Assembly: GCA_035761045.1 (NCBI GenBank)
Contig: DASTRU010000243.1
Span: 1 to 5,673 of the forward strand
Reading direction: 5' to 3'
Source of the DNA: DASTRU01 sp035761045
GTDB lineage: Bacteria; Pseudomonadota; Gammaproteobacteria; Burkholderiales; Burkholderiaceae_E
DNA length: 5,673 nt
In this document: positions 1 through 5,623 of the stretch, in pieces
Layout: every line of letters begins with the position of its first letter
How positions within the stretch are numbered: the first letter of the stretch is position 1
Notes under the pieces: generated by a model
Database searches by the model: none
The model's input: the letters and a program-made list of their open reading frames with translations, nothing else
Told to the model about the DNA's origin: nothing
Made by a program: the position numbers and the translations under genes

Positions 1-1913
1 CCGCCGAACTGTACCAGCACACCATCTGGCTGTTCCTTGTCGATGATGTTCAACACATCTTCAGCCGTGAGCGGTTCGAAGTACAGGCGATCCGCCGTAT
101 CATAATCGGTGCTGACCGTTTCCGGGTTGCAGTTGACCATGATGGTTTCGTAACCATCGTCGCGCAGCGCGAGCGCGGCATGCACGCAGCAATAGTCGAA
201 CTCAATGCCCTGCCCAATCCGATTCGGCCCGCCGCCCAGCACCATTATTTTTTTACGATCGGTGGGCTGCGCCTCGCACTCTTCCTCGTAGGTCGAGTAC
301 ATGTAGGCGGTGGTCGTTGAGAACTCGGCCGCGCAGGTATCGACGCGTTTGTACACCGGCCGCACGCCTGCGGCATGCCGCGCCTTGCGCACTTCGCCCT
401 CGGTCGTATCAAGCAAATACGCAAGACGACGATCGGAAAAACCTTTGCGCTTTAAGTACAACAACGCGTCGCGGTCGAGATCGGCCAAGGTGTGCTTCTC
501 GATCTCGAGTTCGAGATCGACGATCTCTTTGATCTGCACTAAAAACCAACGATCGATATGCGTGAGCGCATGCACTTCATCAAGCGTGAAGCCTTGCGCG
601 AACGCATCGCCCACATACCAAATCCGCTCAGGACCCGGCTCGCCTAATTCTTCTTCGATGAGTTCGCGGTCGGTGGTTTTTTGATTCAAGCCATCGACGC
701 CCACCTCAAGTCCACGCAAGGCTTTTTGAAAGGACTCTTGGAACGTACGTCCAATCGCCATTACCTCGCCGACCGACTTCATTTGCGTCGTCAAATGCGC
801 GTCGGCTTGCGGAAATTTCTCGAACGCGAAACGAGGAATCTTGGTGACGACATAATCGATCGTCGGCTCGAAGCTTGCGGGCGTCGCGCCACCGGTGATT
901 TCGTTGCGCAATTCGTCGAGCGTGTAGCCGACCGCGAGCTTGGCCGCGATCTTCGCGATCGGAAACCCCGTCGCCTTCGATGCCAGCGCCGACGACCGCG
1001 ACACACGCGGATTCATCTCGATGACGATCATGCGGCCGTTGGCCGGGTTGACCGCGAACTGCACGTTAGAGCCGCCGGTGTCCACGCCGATCTCGCGAAG
1101 AATCGCGACCGACGCGTTGCGCATGAGCTGGTATTCCTTATCGGTCAGCGTTTGCGCGGGCGCGACGGTGATCGAGTCGCCCGTATGAATGCCCATTGGG
1201 TCAAGGTTCTCGATCGAGCAGACGATGATGCAGTTGTCCGCGCGGTCGCGCACCACTTCCATCTCGTACTCTTTCCAGCCGATGAGGGATTCCTCGATCA
1301 GCAACTCGCGCGTGGGCGAGGCTTCGAGACCACGTTTGCAAATCGTCTCGAACTCTTCGGCGTTGTACGCGATGCCGCCGCCCGTGCCGCCGAGCGTGAA
1401 GCTCGGGCGGATGATGACGGGAAAGCCCACCGTCTTTTGCACACCCCACGCTTCCTCGAGCGAATGCGCGATGCCCGAACGCGCGGAGTCGAGCCCGATC
1501 TTCGTCATCGCAGCCTTGAACTTGCTGCGGTCCTCGGCTTTATCGATGGCCTCGGGCGAAGCGCCAATCAACTCGACGTCGTATTTGTCCAGCACGCCGT
1601 GGCGCCATAAATCGAGCGCGCAATTAAGCGCGGTTTGCCCGCCCATCGTGGGCAGAATCGCGTCGGGGCGTTCCTTGGCGACGATCTTCTCGACAACTTG
1701 CCAGGTGATCGGCTCGATGTAGGTCACGTCGGCCGTTTCGGGGTCGGTCATGATCGTCGCCGGATTGCTGTTGACGAGAATGACCTTGTAGCCCTCGGCC
1801 TTGAGCGCCTTGCACGCTTGCGCGCCCGAGTAATCGAACTCGCACGCTTGGCCGATGATGATCGGACCCGCGCCGATGATGAGAATGGATTGAATGTCGC
1901 TGCGCTTGGGCAT
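1..1913 (-). CDS. carB: Carbamoyl-phosphate synthase large subunit, 5' part (cut by window edge)
   Basis: CarB is the synthetase subunit of carbamoyl-phosphate synthetase. It uses ammonia from CarA, bicarbonate and two ATP to make carbamoyl phosphate for pyrimidine and arginine synthesis in the cytoplasm. The frame is open from ATG at 1913-1911 to the left edge, giving 637 complete codons against about 1073 for the E. coli protein. I saw no stop or frameshift, so the gene is truncated only by the window. The start reads MPKRSDIQSILIIGAGPI, typical of the family. Arg129, Arg169, Glu299 and Asn301 (in EMNPR) fall at exactly the E. coli numbers, so the carboxyphosphate domain (about 1-400) looks active. 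The oligomerisation region follows. The second ATP-grasp half begins near residue 554 with VLGGGPNRIGQG (about 558-569), and the window ends at VQFGG. One base separates its ATG from the carA stop (TGACATG), so the two genes are almost certainly cotranscribed and translationally coupled. Confidence 0.98.
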   Translation of the reverse strand, partial: MPKRSDIQSILIIGAGPIIIGQACEFDYSGAQACKALKAEGYKVILVNSNPATIMTDPETADVTYIEPITWQVVEKIVAKERPDAILPTMGGQTALNCALDLWRHGVLDKYDVELIGASPEAIDKAEDRSKFKAAMTKIGLDSARSGIAHSLEEAWGVQKTVGFPVIIRPSFTLGGTGGGIAYNAEEFETICKRGLEASPTRELLIEESLIGWKEYEMEVVRDRADNCIIVCSIENLDPMGIHTGDSITVAPAQTLTDKEYQLMRNASVAILREIGVDTGGSNVQFAVNPANGRMIVIEMNPRVSRSSALASKATGFPIAKIAAKLAVGYTLDELRNEITGGATPASFEPTIDYVVTKIPRFAFEKFPQADAHLTTQMKSVGEVMAIGRTFQESFQKALRGLEVGVDGLNQKTTDRELIEEELGEPGPERIWYVGDAFAQGFTLDEVHALTHIDRWFLVQIKEIVDLELEIEKHTLADLDRDALLYLKRKGFSDRRLAYLLDTTEGEVRKARHAAGVRPVYKRVDTCAAEFSTTTAYMYSTYEEECEAQPTDRKKIMVLGGGPNRIGQGIEFDYCCVHAALALRDDGYETIMVNCNPETVSTDYDTADRLYFEPLTAEDVLNIIDKEQPDGVLVQFG

Positions 1914-1914
1914 G

Positions 1915-3063
1915 TCAGTTCCGCTTTTCTTCCATCAAGCGCACGAACCGGTCGAATAAATAGCCGATGTCATGCGGACCCGGGCTTGCTTCGGGGTGAC
2001 CTTGAAAGCAAAACGCGGGTCGATCAATACGTTTAAAACCTTGTAGCGTGCCGTCGAACAAGGACACATGCGTGACCTTGCATGTATCGGGCAACGACGC
2101 CGCGTCCACCTCGAATCCGTGGTTTTGGGACGTGATGCATACCCGCCCCGTCTCCAAGTCTTGGACCGGATGATTCGCGCCGTGGTGACCAAACTTCATC
2201 TTGCGAGTACGACCACCCGACGCGAGCCCCATGATTTGGTGGCCCAGGCAAATGCCGAAGGTGGGATAGCCTTTTTCGATGAGCTCGCGCGCGTTATCGA
2301 TCGCGTAATCGCACGGCTCGGGGTCACCCGGGCCGTTGGCGAGAAAGACGCCGTCGGGCTTAAGCGCGATGACTTCCGACGCTGGCGTTTGCGCGGGCAG
2401 CACGGTGATGCGACAGCCACGATCGGCGATCAGCCGCAGGATGTTTTGCTTGACGCCGTAGTCGTAAGCCACCACGTGGTACTTGGGTGACTGAACCTCG
2501 CCATACCCGGTGCCAAGCGACCAGGTCGTGCCCGTCCATTCGTACGGTTGTTTAACGCTTACGACCTTGGCCAAGTCCAAACCGGCCATGCCCGGGAATG
2601 TCCGCGCGAGACGAACGGCTTCGTCGGCATCGCTGCCCACCAATATCGCGCCGGCTTGCGCGCCTTTGTCGCGCAACAAACGCGTTAGGCGGCGCGTATC
2701 GATGCCCGCGATCGCGACGGTGCCTTGGCCGCGCAAATAATCCGAAAGCGATGATTGAGCACGGAAGTTCGAATGCACATGCGGCACGTCGCGCACGACG
2801 AGTCCTGCGGCGAATACCCGCGATGCTTCAACGTCTTCGTTGTTGGCGCCGACGTTGCCGATGTGCGGGTACGTCAGCGTCACGATCTGACGGCAATAAC
2901 TCGGGTCGGTCAAAATTTCTTGGTAACCGGTGATGGCCGTGTTGAACACGACTTCGCCAACGGTATGACCGTCGGCTCCGATCGAAAGGCCGCGAAACAC
3001 GGTGCCGTCCGCGAGCGCGAGGATCGCGGGAGAACGAGTTTCGCCGGAAAAGCTGGGGCGCAA
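1915..3063 (-). CDS. carA: Carbamoyl-phosphate synthase small (glutamine amidotransferase) subunit
   Basis: CarA hydrolyses glutamine and channels the ammonia to CarB. It has 382 residues, the same length as E. coli CarA. The N-terminal CPSase small-chain domain contains FNTAITGYQEILTDPSY and LTYPHIGNVG. The C-terminal half is a class I glutamine amidotransferase with NGPGDPEPCDYAI, the nucleophile Cys272 in GICLGH, and His356/Glu358 in QGHPEASPGPHD. These match Cys269, His353 and Glu355 of E. coli with a constant offset of three. The start is assigned to TTG at 3063-3061. An in-frame TAA at 3090-3088 blocks extension, and no ATG, GTG or other TTG lies in frame between it and the conserved AILALADGT. 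A CGGAG box sits 6 nt before the TTG. A much stronger Shine-Dalgarno lies 19 nt upstream, and an in-frame ACG is 7 nt from it, so the exact start is open. First gene of carAB, preceded by a long structured leader. Confidence 0.97.
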   Translation of the reverse strand: MRPSFSGETRSPAILALADGTVFRGLSIGADGHTVGEVVFNTAITGYQEILTDPSYCRQIVTLTYPHIGNVGANNEDVEASRVFAAGLVVRDVPHVHSNFRAQSSLSDYLRGQGTVAIAGIDTRRLTRLLRDKGAQAGAILVGSDADEAVRLARTFPGMAGLDLAKVVSVKQPYEWTGTTWSLGTGYGEVQSPKYHVVAYDYGVKQNILRLIADRGCRITVLPAQTPASEVIALKPDGVFLANGPGDPEPCDYAIDNARELIEKGYPTFGICLGHQIMGLASGGRTRKMKFGHHGANHPVQDLETGRVCITSQNHGFEVDAASLPDTCKVTHVSLFDGTLQGFKRIDRPAFCFQGHPEASPGPHDIGYLFDRFVRLMEEKRN

Positions 3064-3081
3064 GGTGGGCTCCGTATGATG

Positions 3082-3090
3082 ACCTCCTTA
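3082..3090 (-). promoter_or_regulatory. Full-length Shine-Dalgarno sequence of carA, unusually far from the start
   Basis: Read on the minus strand this is TAAGGAGGT, the exact complement of the ACCTCCTTA tail of bacterial 16S rRNA. It is the best ribosome binding site in the window, yet it lies 19 nt from the TTG start of carA and only 7 nt from an in-frame ACG (3075-3073). A second, weaker box (CGGAG, 3074-3070) sits 6 nt before the TTG. The site is also one partner in the proposed leader helix described separately. Confidence 0.75.
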
Positions 3091-3122
3091 CGCCTCGAAC
3101 GTACTGCCTTGATTTAGCGCTA

Positions 3123-3152
3123 GCCCTGGATTTCGATGTTCTCGAACCGGGC
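3123..3152 (-). other. Stem-loop in the carAB leader
   Basis: On the minus-strand RNA, TTCGA and TCGAA (3146-3142 with 3136-3132) form a 5-bp stem closed by a GAACA loop. GG/CC and GCCC/GGGC pairs extend it outward with small bulges (A at 3127; A and T at 3131-3130), 11 bp in all. It is followed directly by the palindrome TAGCGCTA (3122-3115) and not by a U-run, so it is not a standard terminator. It sits inside the loop enclosed by the proposed Shine-Dalgarno helix and could be a folding or binding element. Its role is unknown. Confidence 0.4.
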
Positions 3153-3230
3153 AATGTTGTTATGAAGCGCGAAGTAAAAGCAAAACGCGAGATTGGATCG
3201 AACTGGGCGATAAGGCAGGTGAGTGTGTAG

Positions 3231-3251
3231 GCAAACCGCGAAATTATAGCA
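3231..3251 (-). promoter_or_regulatory. carAB promoter: extended -10 with GTTTGC start region
   Basis: On the minus strand, TGC (3251-3249) followed by TATAAT (3248-3243) makes a perfect extended -10 element, TGnTATAAT. No recognisable -35 lies 16-18 nt upstream, as is common for extended -10 promoters. The seventh base after the hexamer is G at 3236, followed by TTTGC, so the predicted transcript begins GUUUGC. E. coli carAB promoter P1 is known to start with the same six bases and to be controlled by UTP-dependent reiterative addition of U. Position, strand and gene all agree, so I infer a pyrimidine-responsive promoter. No arginine operator (ArgR box) or second promoter could be identified. 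Confidence 0.65.
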
Positions 3252-3394
3252 GCGACGCGATTCTCCGCCGGAGCCCCCACAGGTCATCCAAATGCGGCCC
3301 GCAAGAATGCGTGAGGATTTGCGGTAATTCCTAAGTGACACATACGAAGACGACCTACCATCCGCGCGAAGGCTCATTCCATAGAGGCCGTCTA

Positions 3395-3703
3395 ATGAAT
3401 ATTTCCTCCATGTCACATACCGCCCACTTCATTTGGGACGACGGTGAAGGCGAAAGTTGCTGCTCCAGCTTGTATCTGGAAACCCGCAATTTATTACGGG
3501 TCGCATGCGGCAAGGCCGCCGAGGCGCGCTTGCAAAACAATCACGACCTGGCCGAGCGATACGAACTCAAAATACGCTCGCTCACGCAATCACTCTCGAA
3601 TTTGCGCAAGACCGGCCATTTGGGCGAAGCACGCGTTTATTCGGGAAATGCGTTCGAAACGGCATTCGCGAACGCAAGACCCGAACACCTAAAGATTCTT
3701 TAG
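3395..3703 (+). CDS. Small hypothetical protein, 102 residues, between carAB and galU
   Basis: I do not recognise this protein. The start is ATG 3395, chosen because AGAGG (3383-3387) lies 7 nt before it; the frame is open upstream to a GTG at 3335, but nothing supports that longer form. The protein is soluble-looking, with no signal peptide or membrane segment. Residues 1-20 are polar with an acidic DDGEGE patch, followed by Cys22-Cys23. Residues about 28-74 look strongly helical, rich in Ala, Leu, Arg and Glu, with one more Cys38. The tail contains GEARVYSGNAF. Codon use is a little less GC-rich at third positions than the neighbours (TTA, AGA, CTA and ATA occur) but not foreign. It is divergent from carAB and convergent with galU, and its TAG overlaps the galU TAA by 4 nt. 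The good ribosome binding site and tight fit between neighbours favour a real gene, but conservation has not been tested. No clear promoter was found; TTGCGG (3318-3323) with CATACG (3341-3346) is only a weak candidate. Confidence 0.6.
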   Translation: MNISSMSHTAHFIWDDGEGESCCSSLYLETRNLLRVACGKAAEARLQNNHDLAERYELKIRSLTQSLSNLRKTGHLGEARVYSGNAFETAFANARPEHLKIL

Positions 3704-3761
3704 TCGAGATCGCCCGAGGCGATTCGTCGTTGTCCGAGCGCAAGCGTCGCGGCGACGAATC
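3689..3761. terminator. Cluster of inverted repeats at the convergent gene ends (possible termination region)
   Basis: Three inverted repeats lie back to back where the small gene and galU meet. CTAAAG-att-CTTTAG (3689-3703) contains both stop codons. ATCGCC-cga-GGCGAT (3709-3723) follows. GATTCGTCG (3721-3729) pairs with CGACGAATC (3753-3761), 9 bp, with G-T pairs extending it inward. The second and third share bases and cannot both form fully. None is followed by a U-run on either strand, so these are not textbook intrinsic terminators. Because the two genes leave no spacer, termination or 3'-end protection would have to be encoded inside the galU tail. Confidence 0.3.
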
Positions 3762-4554
3762 CTTGCTTGCTGCCGCAGTCGTAACGCGTTCCGGAATAGC
3801 AATGCGCGACGACGCGACGTGAGCGCAATAGCGCGGCGATCCCATCGGTGAGTTGGATCTCGCCATTCTTGCCGGGACGCGTATTGCGCAACTCGGTGAA
3901 TATCTGCGGCTCCAACACATATCGACCGACGACGGCAAGCGTTGAAGGCGCGTCTTTCGGATCCGGTTTTTCAACGATATGCGTCACGCGCCCCGTCGCG
4001 GCATCGATCGTCTCAGTCGCGACGATTCCATACTTGCTCGTGTCTTCGCGGGGCACCGTCATGGCGCCCAGCACGCTTGCATGATGGCTTTCGTATTGCT
4101 TTACGAGTTGGCGCGTCACTGAAACTTCTGCGTCGATCAAATCGTCGGCGAGCAACACGGCGAACGGCTCGTCGCCCACTACCGGTTGCGCGCACAACAC
4201 GGCCGCGCCCAAACCATTTGGCGCTGGCTGACGGATGTATACGCACGTCACGCCGCGCGGCAGGATGTTGCGGACCGTGGCGAGCAACTCCGTTTTGTTC
4301 TTGGCTTCGAGTTCGGCTTCCAGCTCGGGCGCGGCGTCGAAATGGTCTTCGATGGCGCGCTTGTTGCGTCCAGTGATGAACACGAGCTCGGTAATGCCAG
4401 CGGCTACCGCTTCTTCGACCGCGTATTGAATAAGCGGCTTGTCGACGACGGGCAACATTTCCTTCGGCATGGCTTTCGTTGCCGGCAAAAAGCGCGTGCC
4501 AAGTCCGGCGACGGGAAACACGGCCTTACGGACTGGACGGGGGGAATCGTTCAT
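3700..4554 (-). CDS. galU: UTP-glucose-1-phosphate uridylyltransferase (UDP-glucose pyrophosphorylase)
   Basis: GalU makes UDP-glucose and pyrophosphate from UTP and glucose-1-phosphate, supplying galactose metabolism, cell-surface polysaccharides and trehalose or glucan synthesis. The protein has 284 residues. The nucleotide-binding loop GLGTRFLPATKAMPKEMLP is at 17-35, followed by DKPLIQYAVEEA, LADDLID (135-141), KYGIV (174-178), VEKP (194-197), GRYVL (210-214), GEIQLTD (231-237) and YDCGSK (258-263). This order is specific for GalU over other sugar nucleotidyltransferases. Two oddities: the family's GLGHAVLCA reads GLGAAVLCA (Ala117 for His), and the C-terminus stops about 20 residues after DCGSK, making the protein shorter than E. 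coli GalU (302). Other frames past the stop do not encode the missing tail. ATG 4554 is the only sensible start, but no Shine-Dalgarno precedes it. Divergent from tal, convergent with and overlapping the small gene. Its promoter is probably the TATAAT at 4607-4602. Confidence 0.95.
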   Translation of the reverse strand: MNDSPRPVRKAVFPVAGLGTRFLPATKAMPKEMLPVVDKPLIQYAVEEAVAAGITELVFITGRNKRAIEDHFDAAPELEAELEAKNKTELLATVRNILPRGVTCVYIRQPAPNGLGAAVLCAQPVVGDEPFAVLLADDLIDAEVSVTRQLVKQYESHHASVLGAMTVPREDTSKYGIVATETIDAATGRVTHIVEKPDPKDAPSTLAVVGRYVLEPQIFTELRNTRPGKNGEIQLTDGIAALLRSRRVVAHCYSGTRYDCGSKQGFVAATLALGQRRIASGDLD

Positions 4555-4589
4555 AGGATCGTCAATCGCTCGATACGATTGCGGAGGGC

Positions 4590-4607
4590 GAAAAACGCGC
4601 GATTATA
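4590..4607 (-). promoter_or_regulatory. Probable galU promoter with T-run at the start site
   Basis: The minus strand reads TATAAT at 4607-4602, then six bases (CGCGCG) and TTTTT (4595-4591). Transcription would start at G4596 or the first T, giving a leader of about 42 nt and an initial transcript of G followed by five U. The -35 is poor: AAAACA at 16-bp spacing matches only three bases. A GCGCG/CGCGC inverted repeat (4597-4601 and 4613-4617) flanks the -10 and might be an operator, though it may be chance. The T-run recalls UTP-sensitive start sites of pyrimidine genes; its effect here is inferred. Confidence 0.45.
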
Positions 4608-4662
4608 GGGACCGCGCTTGCAATGTTTTTATGTTTACAACTCATACGTGTCTTTCTTCCTC

Positions 4663-5613
4663 ATGAACGCTCTCGAACGTCTTCGTCAATACACGACCGT
4701 CGTGGCCGATACGGGCGACTTTCAATTACTGCAACGCTTTCGCCCGCAAGACGCCACCACGAACCCTTCCTTGGTGCTGCGCGCCGCGCAAAAGCCTGAA
4801 TACGCCGAGCTCCTTAACCGCACGGTGCGCGATGCGCGCGACTTACCCACGGGACAAGTGCTCGATCGATTGCTCGTTGAATTCGGCCGCGAAATCTTGC
4901 GCGTGATTCCGGGACGAGTGTCCACCGAAGTCGATGCGCGCTTATCGTTCGATACGGTGGGCACCGTCGCCAAGGCCCGCGAGTTGATGGCGATGTACGA
5001 GCGCGCTGGCATCGCGCGCGAACGCGTGTTGATCAAGATCGCGTCCACATGGGAAGGCATCGAAGCGGCGCGAGTGCTGCAAGCCGAAGGCATTCGCTGC
5101 AACATGACGTTGTTGTTTTCGTTGGTGCAAGCGGCGGCGTGCGCGGCGGCCAACGCGCAATTGATATCGCCTTTCGTGGGTCGCATTACCGATTGGTACA
5201 AACAGCGCGAGCAACGGGATTTCGCACCCGAGGACGATCCGGGCGTGATGTCGGTGGCGCGCATACACGCGTACTTCAAGCAGCGCGGCATCGCCACGGA
5301 GATCATGGGCGCGAGCTTTCGGTCAACGGGTCAAGTGCTCGCGCTTGCGGGTTGCGACTTATTGACGATCAGCCCCGAACTACTTGGCCAGCTTCAGCAA
5401 CTCGATACTCCCGTCGAGCGTCGATTGACCACGGCGGGCGCGCAGCCCGTGCCGGACGTGCGCACCGACGAAGCCGCCTTTCGTTGGCAGCTCAACGAAG
5501 ATGCGATGGCGACGGAGAAATTGGCCGAAGGCATCCGCGTATTCGCGGCGGATGCATTGAAGCTCGAAGCGTTGATCGAGCAAACGCGCGCTGGACTTAC
5601 CGCCGCCGCCTAA
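4663..5613 (+). CDS. tal: Transaldolase (TalB type)
   Basis: Transaldolase moves a dihydroxyacetone unit between sedoheptulose-7-phosphate and glyceraldehyde-3-phosphate, giving erythrose-4-phosphate and fructose-6-phosphate in the cytoplasmic non-oxidative pentose phosphate pathway. It has 316 residues, against 317 for E. coli TalB. Signature blocks run in order: LRQYTTVVADTGD (7-19), DATTNPSL (30-37), PGRVSTEVDARLS (83-95), VLIKIASTWEG (122-132), CNMTLLFS (146-153), ISPFVGR (168-174), MGASFR and AMATEKLAEGIR. The Schiff-base lysine is Lys125 (Lys132 in TalB). Asp16, Asn34, Glu89, Thr149, Ser169 and Arg174 match the other active-site positions. The start at ATG 4663 fits the family N-terminus; in-frame GTG 4648 and TTG 4618 would only add an unrelated hydrophobic stretch. 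No Shine-Dalgarno precedes the ATG; the 20 bases before it are mostly pyrimidine. The gene is divergent from galU with a 108-bp spacer. No good promoter was found; TTGCAA at 4618-4623 lacks a matching -10. Confidence 0.97.
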   Translation: MNALERLRQYTTVVADTGDFQLLQRFRPQDATTNPSLVLRAAQKPEYAELLNRTVRDARDLPTGQVLDRLLVEFGREILRVIPGRVSTEVDARLSFDTVGTVAKARELMAMYERAGIARERVLIKIASTWEGIEAARVLQAEGIRCNMTLLFSLVQAAACAAANAQLISPFVGRITDWYKQREQRDFAPEDDPGVMSVARIHAYFKQRGIATEIMGASFRSTGQVLALAGCDLLTISPELLGQLQQLDTPVERRLTTAGAQPVPDVRTDEAAFRWQLNEDAMATEKLAEGIRVFAADALKLEALIEQTRAGLTAAA

Positions 5614-5623
5614 ACAATGCACG

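Larger units (their letters stand above)
3064..3236 (-). promoter_or_regulatory. carAB 5' leader with possible Shine-Dalgarno-sequestering RNA switch
   Basis: This is the predicted untranslated leader of carAB, about 173 nt if transcription starts at 3236. Seen directly: minus-strand 3220-3206 reads ACCTGCCTTATCGCC. It pairs with GGCGTAAGGAGGT (3094-3082) in blocks of 4, 5 and 4 base pairs, broken only by a bulged G (3216) and a bulged U (3210). That helix would bury the whole carA Shine-Dalgarno. The same strand also pairs perfectly over 7 bp (CTGCCTT, 3218-3212) with AAGGCAG (3110-3104), which would leave the Shine-Dalgarno free. A hairpin (3152-3123) lies inside the loop. No run of U follows any stem, so control of translation fits better than a transcription attenuator. 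No convincing leader peptide with its own ribosome binding site was seen. The switch function is inference from hand folding; I recognise no named riboswitch class. Confidence 0.45.

Noticed and set aside
681..1610. Long plus-strand open frame of 309 codons antisense to carB
   Set aside because: It lies wholly opposite conserved carB sequence, is Arg/His/Asp-rich as expected from GC-rich antisense frames, and has no ribosome binding site or recognisable domain.
3064..3300. Arginine operator or second carAB promoter, as in E. coli
   Set aside because: I found no TGAAT/ATTCA-type paired ARG boxes and no second -35/-10 pair with acceptable spacing (CATAAC at 3167-3162 has no -35).
3335..3394. 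Longer version of the small gene starting at GTG 3335
   Set aside because: There is no Shine-Dalgarno before the GTG, whereas ATG 3395 has AGAGG at 7 nt.
3120..3416. Minus-strand frame of 98 codons across the carAB promoter and leader
   Set aside because: It overlaps the small plus-strand gene's start, runs through the predicted -10 and has no ribosome binding site. The promoter and leader reading explains the region better.
4539..4545. Run of C near the 5' end of galU as a possible phase-variation tract
   Set aside because: Only about six bases long in a GC-rich gene; too short to suggest slippage-based switching.
4618..4646. TTGCAA as -35 of a tal promoter
   Set aside because: No -10 better than two or three matching bases lies at 16-18 bp spacing, so it is not listed as a feature.
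4722..5306. Minus-strand open frame of 194 codons antisense to tal
   Set aside because: It is entirely inside the clearly coding transaldolase gene, with Ser/Arg-rich low-quality composition; a shadow frame.
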